A DNA stretch of 42,679 bases from a bacterium. GTDB lineage: Bacteria > Babelota > Babeliae > Babelales > RVW-14. Position 1 is the stretch's first letter; each line of letters starts with the position of its first letter. Both the position numbers and the translations under genes were made by a program. The notes under the pieces were generated by a model. That model saw only the letters and a list, made by a program, of their open reading frames with translations. It was not told the origin of the DNA and ran no database searches. Location of the stretch: positions 1-42,679 of the forward strand of contig JAHFBQ010000002.1 in the NCBI GenBank assembly GCA_023249935.1, written 5' to 3'. Below, in pieces: positions 32,476 through 40,361 of this stretch.

Positions 32476-33825
32476 TTATTCAATATGTTTTTGAATTTCA
32501 TGCATAAGTCCGCATGAATCAATAAATGCAAACTGTTTATTGAACAGATTCTTATTCAAAGAAATAAATTGTTTATGTTTTACAAGGGCAATAATGATAT
32601 CTGCCTGATCTATGGCGGCGTCGAGATTGCGAGTGAAAGGGATTTTTAGTTGTTCTAATTCTTCTGAATGAGCGAGTGGATCGAATACAAAAAGGTGCAG
32701 CTGTGATTGATTTGCAACTAATTGCTGTACAACTTTTAAGGCCGGAGAGCTTTGCAAAACTTCTGAATCAGGTCTAAAAGTAATGCCAAGTGCTAGTACG
32801 GATGGGTTTTTCCCAGTGGTTTCTTTGAAGCGGGATACTTGCTTCATAATGTTTGCAACAACAAGAGAAGGTTTTCCGTCGTTAATTTCATGGGCGATTG
32901 TAAGGAGTTGTGTACTGTCTTGCGGAAAATTTTTAATGAGAAAGTGAATTGCTGTTGCGGTGCCTTGACCGCCAACGCCGCAGCCAGGTGAAAGTATGCT
33001 AACTCTGGGATGTTTATTGGCGAGTTCTATTGCTTTGTAGGTATCAATCTGTGCGTCCTCACAAATTTGCCCAATTTGGTTGGCAAATGCTATCTGTACG
33101 TATCGAGATGTATCTTCAATTAACTTTACCATTTCTGCAGTTTTGTCCGTTGTAACGTCGATTGGTCCTCTAGTAAGGCGGCTGTAAAATATTTTAGCGA
33201 GGTTGGAAGCTTGTTGGCTGCACCCACCAATTATTCTGTCGGTATTTACTATCTCATTTAAAAGTCTTCCCGTTATTGCCCGCTCTGGGCAATGCGCCAT
33301 GAAAAAATCGATCTCAGGTTGAAGCTGTGAGATTTTAGCAATACGCTGAGCAATAAACTGTGTAGTTCCTATTGGAATATTTGATGTAAGCAGAACTAAG
33401 TTGCCTGGCTTAATTTGTTTGGCGATAAGATCTGCAGCGTTTATGACATATGATAGATCGGCTTCGTTATTTTCTTTAACCGGAGTAGGAACTGCGATCA
33501 AGAAACAATCTGCATCATGCAGTGTCGAAGAAATGCAAAGATTATTGTTTTTTAACGCGCTTGTAAGGCGGGCTTCAATGCCTGGTTCGATGATCGAAGT
33601 ATTACCATCATTGAGCTGTTTAATTTTTTGTTCATCGATGTCAAATCCGAATACTATATAGCCAGACTCAGCCGCTATGATGGCGGTTGGTAAGCCGACA
33701 TGGCCAAGGCCAAGAATAGCTACTTTTTTGATTGATTGATCTGTCTGTGTAGATGTGGCGGCGACAAACCCAATGTTTGTGCATGATAAACTTATGACGA
33801 GAAGAAAAAATTTAGTGCATAAAGA
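32476..33825 (-). CDS. UDP-sugar dehydrogenase homologue with signal-like leader and altered active site
   Basis: Homologue of the UDP-glucose/UDP-ManNAc dehydrogenase family (WecC-like), 449 residues. The NAD-binding GLGHVG is at 40-45, FDID at 62-65, AVPTP at 112-116 and K235 fits the conserved Lys. The catalytic motif, normally GVGGHCIAVDP, reads GVGGQGTATAI (284-294): the nucleophilic Cys is Gly289 and the Asp four residues later is Ala293. The Asn four after the Lys is D239. Oxidation through a thiohemiacetal should not be possible. In addition residues 1-24 look like a signal peptide ahead of a normally cytosolic fold; AGGA at five bases supports this start and no other start codon lies after the leader. 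Related proteins with intact residues make uronic acids for polysaccharides. A binding or regulatory role is an inference. Confidence 0.8.
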   Translation of the reverse strand, partial: SLCTKFFLLVISLSCTNIGFVAATSTQTDQSIKKVAILGLGHVGLPTAIIAAESGYIVFGFDIDEQKIKQLNDGNTSIIEPGIEARLTSALKNNNLCISSTLHDADCFLIAVPTPVKENNEADLSYVINAADLIAKQIKPGNLVLLTSNIPIGTTQFIAQRIAKISQLQPEIDFFMAHCPERAITGRLLNEIVNTDRIIGGCSQQASNLAKIFYSRLTRGPIDVTTDKTAEMVKLIEDTSRYVQIAFANQIGQICEDAQIDTYKAIELANKHPRVSILSPGCGVGGQGTATAIHFLIKNFPQDSTQLLTIAHEINDGKPSLVVANIMKQVSRFKETTGKNPSVLALGITFRPDSEVLQSSPALKVVQQLVANQSQLHLFVFDPLAHSEELEQLKIPFTRNLDAAIDQADIIIALVKHKQFISLNKNLFNKQFAFIDSCGLMHEIQKHIE

Positions 33826-34020
33826 CATAGAGTTCCTGTGTTCTCTGGAGGGATCTACTTTTAAGGACCATAGCATAGCGAACTCTATGGGCAAGTCAAA
33901 AATGCGACTTATTAGAGTGTTTTTTGGTCTATTGCAGGTAAGAAATCATAAACCTATTGCACATAATTCTGTCTCTTTGATATTGCTAAGAGCATTGAAT
34001 CGAAGAAGAGGACAAGTATT

Positions 34021-35586
34021 ATGAAAGAAATCAACCAGAACCAACCAGTGGTCTTAGTCATCTGTGATGGGCTTGGCTATGCACCAGCGGGACCGGGTAA
34101 TGCAGTGAATGCTGCTCCTATGAATTTTTTTAATAACCTACTACAACATTATCCGGCTGCATATTTGGCTGCAGCAGGAGAGGCAGTTGGGCTATTGCCT
34201 GGTTTTATCGGCAACTCGCAAGTAGGACATCTTACGATTGGGGCTGGACGGGTAGTAAAAAGTTCTATAGCACAATTTCATGAACTGGTGTTGTCTGGTC
34301 AAATCTTTGATCACTCGGCGGCGGCTGGTTTGTCAGATTTTGCGCGAACAGGGAAAACGCTTCACATACTTGGCTTATTGTCTGATGGTGGCGTGCATAG
34401 TCACGAACTTCATCTCTATGGCATGCTTGATTTGGCTGTGCATTGTGGTGTTAAAAATATTGTAGTACACCCGATTCTAGATGGGAGGGATGTTGCGCAG
34501 CTCAGCGCTGCAACGTACTTGGAACGTTTAGAGAAAAAGTTACATGCTCTTGCTACTGGGAAGATTGGTTCGTTGCAGGGACGGTTTTATGCGATGGATC
34601 GCGATAAAAATTGGGAACGCACAGTTCTTTCTTACCAAATGATGTGTGGGCTTGGCAACATTAAAGACAGTTCATGGCGTTACGTATTAGCAGAGTCTTA
34701 TGAGAGAAATGAAACAGATGAATTTGTCAGACCACTGCTTTTTGGGCAAGAAAATGCTTTGCAAGATGGGGATGCTGTTGTATTTGTGAATGTTCGTCCT
34801 GACCGTGCAATGCAGTTAACAACTCTGTTGCTGTGTCAGGAAGTACAGCGCATCAATAAGGTTACTCAGCGCGCATTTGCCTTTGTATTAACAGGTAGTC
34901 GTTATAGTGCGGCTCTGCATAACCCTGTGATCTTTGAGCAAGAGTCTGTGCGAGATACTTTTTTGGATGTTGTTGAAGTGGCGCAGCCAGAGCGGCCAAT
35001 TTTTCTTTTAGCTGAGACCGAAAAATATGCGCATGTGACCTATTTTTTTAAGGGTATGCGTGATCAACATAGCGGTAAAGAGACGCGGATTATGATTCCC
35101 TCATTAAAAGAGCGAAATTATATAGCGCATCCTGAGATGGCTGCTGCAAGTATTACCGATGAGTTAGAAAAAATTCTTGATCAGCATCCTGGGGCGCTTT
35201 GTGTCGTGAACTATGCCAATGCCGATATGGTTGGTCATTCTGGAGATTTAGCAGCAACTGCAAGCGCTTGCCGTGTGCTTGACCAACAGCTTGTTCGTGT
35301 CTATAAGGGTGTGGTTGAAAAACATGATGGACTTCTTGTTATCACTGCTGATCATGGCAACGCTGAAGCGATGGTTGATCATGATGGTAATCCAAAAACT
35401 GCTCATACAAAAAATTCAGTACCTTTTGTTATGGTTGCCTCGCATCTGCGCCATGAAACGGTTCATGAGCCGATAGATTGTACGTACAACAAAGGGGTTG
35501 CCTTCGTAGCGCCAACACTGTTGCAACAGATGGGCATTGAGCGACCACTGGCTATGGTTGAGCCGCTGTTTTTGAGAAACGAATAG
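34021..35586 (+). CDS. gpmI: 2,3-bisphosphoglycerate-independent phosphoglycerate mutase
   Basis: Interconverts 3- and 2-phosphoglycerate using two Mn2+ and a phosphoserine intermediate. The 521-residue enzyme has the phosphatase-fold ends intact: VICDGLGYAP (13-22), the nucleophile S66 in GNSQVGH (usually GNSEVGH), NYANADMVGHSG, and ITADHGNAE with AHTKN near the C-terminus. Length is standard (about 510). GAGGA lies eight bases before the ATG. It is monocistronic and its end overlaps the convergent permease gene by 35 bp. Confidence 0.96.
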   Translation: MKEINQNQPVVLVICDGLGYAPAGPGNAVNAAPMNFFNNLLQHYPAAYLAAAGEAVGLLPGFIGNSQVGHLTIGAGRVVKSSIAQFHELVLSGQIFDHSAAAGLSDFARTGKTLHILGLLSDGGVHSHELHLYGMLDLAVHCGVKNIVVHPILDGRDVAQLSAATYLERLEKKLHALATGKIGSLQGRFYAMDRDKNWERTVLSYQMMCGLGNIKDSSWRYVLAESYERNETDEFVRPLLFGQENALQDGDAVVFVNVRPDRAMQLTTLLLCQEVQRINKVTQRAFAFVLTGSRYSAALHNPVIFEQESVRDTFLDVVEVAQPERPIFLLAETEKYAHVTYFFKGMRDQHSGKETRIMIPSLKERNYIAHPEMAAASITDELEKILDQHPGALCVVNYANADMVGHSGDLAATASACRVLDQQLVRVYKGVVEKHDGLLVITADHGNAEAMVDHDGNPKTAHTKNSVPFVMVASHLRHETVHEPIDCTYNKGVAFVAPTLLQQMGIERPLAMVEPLFLRNE

Positions 35587-36838
35587 TAAGTGTTGCAATT
35601 AATCCTATTGCGAAAAATGATAAGAACGAAATCGATACACCATATTTGATCATGTTTGAGAGACATAATCCAATAACATAAGAGCAGGTCCCGATTGCTA
35701 GTACTGGGATAAAACGCGGGATATTAAGAAGTCCTTGCTTTCCTGCATTGATAGCTGCGACACAGGTCATAAGAAAACAACTGAACATGCTAAAGATCAC
35801 CATGTTTTGCAGTGGAAGTTGTTGTGTAGAGATACCGATCATGGTAATTGATGTCAATGCTTGTACTACGAGTGCCACCCATGGTGATCCGTAACTATTT
35901 GTTCGCGTAAGAAGCTTTGTGCATGGTAAGTGATCATTGTTTGCTAGGGTGTACAAATTCCAACAATTGCCGCCAAGAATAAAAAATGCACCGCCGGTAA
36001 TCGATGCAAAAACGAGGCCATTTATAATTTTTGCAACCAACACATTATTGCCAAGCAGGGCAAATCCAAGATTAAGCATTGGTTCTTTAGCTTGAGCTAG
36101 ACTATCTCCAAGTGATCCGAGGAGGGCGATTTGAAATAAGATCGTTGCAATACTTACAATAGAAAAAGCAATAAGAATTGTGCGACGAATGTTGCGTGCT
36201 GGATTTTGGATAAAGCCGCCAATAGCGCAGATAATTTCAAAACCAATCAACGCATAGAGGCAGGCAGGAAGTGCAGTTCCTAGGGTACCAAATGAGAGAT
36301 CAGTTGATATAAAATTAACGTTAGTGCCATCAAACATCAAAAACCCGGCGAGGAGTCCGAAAATGAGGGGAGTGAATTTCATGGCGGAAAAAAGGTATTG
36401 AATTTTACTTGTGATTGAAATGCCGATTATATGAAGAGTAGTCAGTAAACCAATGAGAGTTGCATCTAATACGAGAGGGTGAAAATTTTGTAGTACAGCA
36501 AAATGATTGTAAAAAAATGTATTAACGGTGTGAGTTAAGAACGCGGCTGAGGTTGCTTTGCCTAAAAAATAGGTCCAGCCACTTAGAAAACCAGCAAATG
36601 GGTTGATATACTGTTTGCTATATACGTACAGGCCGCCAGAAACTGGTTGCAAGCACGCGAGCTCAGCGATTGAAAGAATTATAGGAAGCATGAGTAGCGA
36701 GGAGATGATATAGCCGAGCGGGCTAAAGGCGCCCATAGTTTCAGCAAGCTGTCTTGGATTGACGAAAAAACCGCCGCCGATCATAGTCATGAGTGCTAAT
36801 AAAACAGCAGAAGTAGGGGTTAATGTCTTTTTCGTCAT
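35552..36838 (-). CDS. APC-superfamily amino acid permease
   Basis: Inner-membrane amino acid transporter or exchanger of about 428 residues with about twelve hydrophobic helices. The unwound first helix is visible as TMIGGGFFVNP and the second as ELACLQPVSGGLYVY, both classic for the APC fold (GSGIF-type and SGG motifs). Substrate cannot be read; related antiporters exchange polyamines or amino acids. The start at 36838 is preferred over a GTG at 36856 as the domain begins there. It follows bioY by 65 bp on the same strand. Confidence 0.87.
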   Translation of the reverse strand: MTKKTLTPTSAVLLALMTMIGGGFFVNPRQLAETMGAFSPLGYIISSLLMLPIILSIAELACLQPVSGGLYVYSKQYINPFAGFLSGWTYFLGKATSAAFLTHTVNTFFYNHFAVLQNFHPLVLDATLIGLLTTLHIIGISITSKIQYLFSAMKFTPLIFGLLAGFLMFDGTNVNFISTDLSFGTLGTALPACLYALIGFEIICAIGGFIQNPARNIRRTILIAFSIVSIATILFQIALLGSLGDSLAQAKEPMLNLGFALLGNNVLVAKIINGLVFASITGGAFFILGGNCWNLYTLANNDHLPCTKLLTRTNSYGSPWVALVVQALTSITMIGISTQQLPLQNMVIFSMFSCFLMTCVAAINAGKQGLLNIPRFIPVLAIGTCSYVIGLCLSNMIKYGVSISFLSFFAIGLIATLTIRFSKTAAQP

Positions 36839-36903
36839 GATAAGTGGTGCCTTCACTCGCTAGGGAGTTAAAAAAGTTTGAAATAAGAAGAAGTGTAGCA
36901 CAT

Positions 36904-37455
36904 CTACTTTTTCAATCCAGTAGCGATTAAAAAGAGTGTTGGCTTGATGACAAAATCGCCAATGATAAAAGGTATGAACCCGTGAATAATGGCGAGTGAA
37001 ACAGGCATAAACGTGCTTAAATATCCAACGCCACAGGTGAAAGCCACGATCATGGCTACAGCGTAAGCGACGTATGTTAGCAATATGTTTGTTGCGCTAT
37101 TACGAAGCGTGACCAATAGCACAGCTCCAATAAGAAAGCCAATAAGATAGCCCCCTGTTGGGCCAAGGAGATGAACAAGTCCACCAGAAAAACCAGAAAA
37201 TATTGGTGCTCCTAGTGCACCTTGAGCAAGATACATTCCATATCCAGCAACGCCGCGCCAACCTAAAAGCCATGCAGCTAGAAGTACAGGTAAGGGTTGG
37301 AGGCTTAAAGGAACAGGAGAAAATGGTAATGGGATAATAATTTGCGAGGAAATGAAAAAAGCGACAGGGAGGAAGATGAGATAATCAAGATGTAGTGCCT
37401 GAACTTTTGAAAAAGTCTTGTGGGCAATTGTTGCCAGAGCTTGTACAAATGTCAT
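36904..37455 (-). CDS. bioY: Biotin transporter BioY
   Basis: Substrate-binding S component of energy-coupling factor transporters, here for biotin. The 183-residue protein has about six helices and family hallmarks QIIIPLPFSPVPLSLQ (near 38-53), GWRGVAGYGMYLAQGALGAP and LLGPTGGYLIGF. No bioM/bioN or ecfA/T genes are near, so it works alone or with a shared module elsewhere. AAAGGA precedes the start. The cell probably takes up biotin rather than making it, which fits a nutrient-dependent life. Confidence 0.95.
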   Translation of the reverse strand: MTFVQALATIAHKTFSKVQALHLDYLIFLPVAFFISSQIIIPLPFSPVPLSLQPLPVLLAAWLLGWRGVAGYGMYLAQGALGAPIFSGFSGGLVHLLGPTGGYLIGFLIGAVLLVTLRNSATNILLTYVAYAVAMIVAFTCGVGYLSTFMPVSLAIIHGFIPFIIGDFVIKPTLFLIATGLKK

Positions 37456-37614
37456 AGAGGATCCTTTCTTTAAACCAAAATCCTAACCCATAAATTCCAT
37501 CGATGCAATCGCCTTGGACTTACGCCATGGATACCGGTATTTACAAAAATTCAATCTATTCGTATCCTTGTCTGGCATAAATCAACAAGCCGTATGGTTA
37601 CCCAAGGAGTTTTT

Positions 37615-39603
37615 ATGGATGTCCTACAATTTTCCATGATTTTTGTCGGCATTGCCCTGGCAGGGCTTGCATTGACAGCGCTTATTTTTGCCAAAGTAGT
37701 CAGCTTTAAAAATACGGATGTCCGCTCGGCGCATATCGCGCGGCTTATTCGTGAAGGAGCTATGACTTTTCTGTTCAAGGAATACGCCATTTTGGTAGGT
37801 GTTATAGCAGTTGCCTTTGCATTGCTTTCATACGTGATGCATCTTGCTGGCGGCGCGGCTTATGCTGTGGGGGCATTGTCTTCTATGTTAGCTGGTTACA
37901 TCGGTATGAAGGCGGCTACACGTGCTAACGAGGCAACGACCATCGCGGCAAGAGACCGTGGCGAACGCAGCGCATTTTTAACCGCTCTTTTGGGTGGTTC
38001 AGTCATGGGCTTTGTTGTGGCAAGTTTGGGACTGCTTGGTCTTGGCGGGATCTTCTTTCTTTGTGCTAGTCATGATCCACTTGAGTTTGTAAAAATTTTG
38101 ACATGTTTTGGTCTTGGTGCTAGCTCAATCGCTCTGTTTGCTCGCGTGGGCGGAGGTATTTATACCAAAGCTGCTGACGTTGGCGCAGACTTGGTTGGCA
38201 AAGTTGAAATGGGGATTCCTGAGGACGATCCACGTAACCCTGCGGTGATTGCTGATAACGTTGGTGATTGTGTTGGTGATACTGCTGGTATGGGTGCTGA
38301 TATATTTGAATCATATGTTGGTTCTGTCGTTGGCGCAATGGCGCTAGGTGTGACAGCTTTTGCAGGCAGACTTGAATATATCTCCTTGCCAATTATGCTG
38401 TGCGCGATTGGCTTGATTGCATCCTGCTTTGGCATGTTGTCTTCTTTTATTATTCGCATGAAAATCAGACACTTACTTCATATGGCAACTTACATCGCAA
38501 TTGCTGTTTTTGTTGCCGGTTCATATGCGTATCTTTCGTACATGAATATGAATATGAATCTTTTTGGTTCCATTGCATTGGGTGCTATTTCAGGTCTTAT
38601 TATTGGAGCTGTAACTGATTACTACACCAGTGGTCGCCCAATAAGACAATTGGCAGAGACATCAAAATCTGGAGCTGGAACAAATCTAATTTTTGGGCTT
38701 TCCATTGGTTTTGAATCTGTTGTTGCACCGATCTGTGCAATCGCTGTTATTGTATTTATTTCGCACGAATACTTTGGTGGATTATTTGGTGTATCGCTTG
38801 CAGCAGTTTCTATGTTGGCAACCGTTGGTATCACCATGACAATCGATGGTTATGGGCCGATAGCTGACAATGCTGGTGGTATTTCAGAAATGTCTGGGTT
38901 TGGTCCTGAAGTGAGAAAAATTACCGATCACCTTGATGCGCTTGGCAACATGACTGCCGCGCTTGGTAAGGGCTTTGCAATAGGTTCTGCTGTGTTTGCA
39001 GCCTTGGCAATCTTTGCTGCTTATTGTGAATATTCACATATCACAAGCCTTGATCTTCAAGATCCATTGGTAATTACTGGTCTCTTTATTGGTGCTACCT
39101 TGCCATACTTACTCTCTGCATTTACGATGCGCGCCGTAGGCCGTGCTGCGTGGAAGATGGTGATTGAAGTACGTCGTCAATTCAAAGAGATTCCAGGTCT
39201 GATGGAAGGTAAAACTGAGCCTGATTACAGTCGTTGCATTGGTATCTCAACGCATGCTGCATTGGTTGAAATGATCGTTCCAGGGTTGATTACTATTGCA
39301 GCTCCAGTATTTATCAAATACATTTTTGGCATCCATGGCAAGATGGCCCTTGGTGGTTTCTTGGCAGGCGCGACGGTGTCTGGTGTTTTACTTGCGCTGA
39401 TGATGGCAAACGCTGGTGGCGCATGGGATAACGCTAAGAAGTTTATCGAAGCAGGTAATTTTGGTGGGAAAGGCAGCGACGCGCACAAGGCGGCAGTTGT
39501 TGGTGATACTGTTGGGGACCCATTCAAAGACACATCAGGTCCATCTCTCAATATCTTGATTAAACTTATGTCGATGATTTCGCTCTTATTGGCGATGATC
39601 TAA
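37615..39603 (+). CDS. hppA: Membrane-bound pyrophosphatase, K+-dependent type, perhaps Na+-pumping
   Basis: Ion-pumping pyrophosphatase that uses PPi to energise the inner membrane. The 662 residues contain the substrate site DVGADLVGKVE (188-198) and DNVGDCVGDTAGMGADIFE (214-232), and a third Asp cluster GDTVGDPFKD near the C-terminus. GNMTAALGKG (444-453) has Ala448 where K+-independent enzymes have Lys, so K+ is probably required. E232 lies in FESYVGS, the helix-6 position of Na+-pumping enzymes; H+ pumps of the plant type have GSYAE there. Some K+-dependent H+ or dual pumps share E232, so Na+ transport is possible but not proven. AAGGAG supports the ATG at 37615. Confidence 0.95.
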   Translation: MDVLQFSMIFVGIALAGLALTALIFAKVVSFKNTDVRSAHIARLIREGAMTFLFKEYAILVGVIAVAFALLSYVMHLAGGAAYAVGALSSMLAGYIGMKAATRANEATTIAARDRGERSAFLTALLGGSVMGFVVASLGLLGLGGIFFLCASHDPLEFVKILTCFGLGASSIALFARVGGGIYTKAADVGADLVGKVEMGIPEDDPRNPAVIADNVGDCVGDTAGMGADIFESYVGSVVGAMALGVTAFAGRLEYISLPIMLCAIGLIASCFGMLSSFIIRMKIRHLLHMATYIAIAVFVAGSYAYLSYMNMNMNLFGSIALGAISGLIIGAVTDYYTSGRPIRQLAETSKSGAGTNLIFGLSIGFESVVAPICAIAVIVFISHEYFGGLFGVSLAAVSMLATVGITMTIDGYGPIADNAGGISEMSGFGPEVRKITDHLDALGNMTAALGKGFAIGSAVFAALAIFAAYCEYSHITSLDLQDPLVITGLFIGATLPYLLSAFTMRAVGRAAWKMVIEVRRQFKEIPGLMEGKTEPDYSRCIGISTHAALVEMIVPGLITIAAPVFIKYIFGIHGKMALGGFLAGATVSGVLLALMMANAGGAWDNAKKFIEAGNFGGKGSDAHKAAVVGDTVGDPFKDTSGPSLNILIKLMSMISLLLAMI

Positions 39604-39609
39604 ATATTT

Positions 39610-39634
39610 GTCATCCCGGATCAAGTCCGGGATC
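39610..39634 (+). repeat. Dispersed palindromic element (copy 2)
   Basis: ATCCCGGA (39613-39620) and TCCGGGAT (39626-39633) are perfect complements with a TCAAG loop, preceded by GTC. Same pattern as the copies at 17241 and 41538. Confidence 0.75.
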
Positions 39635-39638
39635 TCTG

Positions 39639-39683
39639 AAAAGTAAAACCGGCTTCGAGAAATTGAGGCCGGTTTTACTTTTT
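39639..39683 (+). terminator. Rho-independent terminator after hppA
   Basis: AAAAGTAAAACCGGC pairs over 15 bp with GCCGGTTTTACTTTT, closing a 14-base loop and ending in T. Confidence 0.85.
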
Positions 39684-39707
39684 CAGCTATGTTTTTACGA
39701 CTGAGAA

Positions 39708-39716
39708 TGGTACAAT
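39708..39716 (+). promoter_or_regulatory. Extended -10 promoter of the lptA-like/mutL operon
   Basis: TG-G-TACAAT lies about 45 bp before the start codon at 39762. The -35 region is poor, which is usual with the TGn extension. Confidence 0.5.
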
Positions 39717-39761
39717 TCCGCGAACATCATTGAAAACGGTTCAAAGGATTAAGGAGTTGTG

Positions 39762-40361
39762 ATGCAAAAATTGTGTAGTTTAATTGTGGTGGGATTGTTG
39801 TTTAGTGTTTCTGTGCAGGCAAAAATAGATCCGCTATCAAAAATTGAGATCAAGAGTAACCGTGCTTTTACTTCGCCGCTCAAACAAGAGCCGGGATTTT
39901 ATTTAGTGCGCTATGAGCAAGATGTACGGGTTGATTTGGCTGACAAGACACATATGACTGCTGAAATTTTAGAAGTTGTTGTAGCGCGCAAAGCGTTAAA
40001 GAAAGCAAAAATGGGTGATGCTCAAAATATTCCCGCGCAAAAAGTAGCGGCGAGTAATCAACAATTAAAGTCAGTGGTGTTTAAGGGTAATGTAAAAATT
40101 AACCGCTTGAACCATTCGGTGCGATCGGATCGAGCAGAGCTTTTGGTGGAAAAAAAACAATGCACAGTGCAGGGGAATGTTCACATCGTGCAGAAAAAGA
40201 ATGTCGCAAACGATATTCCAGTTGTTATTGATAGTGAGAAGGCAGTGCTTGACCTGACAACAGAAAAATTACTGCTTGTTGGTAGCGAGAAAACTCCTGT
40301 ATGTACTACCTTTGAACTTGTGCGTCCAAATAAAGAAAAAAATCCTTATCCGCATGAATAA
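39762..40361 (+). CDS. LptA/OstA-like periplasmic protein
   Basis: A 199-residue exported protein (signal peptide with cleavage expected after VQA near residue 20) with the repeated OstA pattern: VVFKGNVKINRLNHSVRSDRAELLVEKK..., CTVQGNVHIVQ and SEKAVLDLTTEKLLLVGS. This is the beta-jelly-roll repeat used by LptA and LptC to carry lipopolysaccharide across the periplasm. The protein is close to LptA in length. No lptB or lptC is adjacent, so the exact family member is open. AAGGAG lies five bases upstream of the ATG. The stop codon lies inside the mutL start, overlapping by 8 bp. Confidence 0.7.
   Translation: MQKLCSLIVVGLLFSVSVQAKIDPLSKIEIKSNRAFTSPLKQEPGFYLVRYEQDVRVDLADKTHMTAEILEVVVARKALKKAKMGDAQNIPAQKVAASNQQLKSVVFKGNVKINRLNHSVRSDRAELLVEKKQCTVQGNVHIVQKKNVANDIPVVIDSEKAVLDLTTEKLLLVGSEKTPVCTTFELVRPNKEKNPYPHE

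Noticed and set aside
32476..33894. Longer start of the dehydrogenase homologue at 33894
   Set aside because: No ribosome site, and the extra 23 residues have no similarity to the family; AGGA supports 33825.
40276..40353. Longer start of mutL
   Set aside because: It would lie in the LptA-like coding region and precede the conserved MutL N-terminus by 26 unrelated residues.
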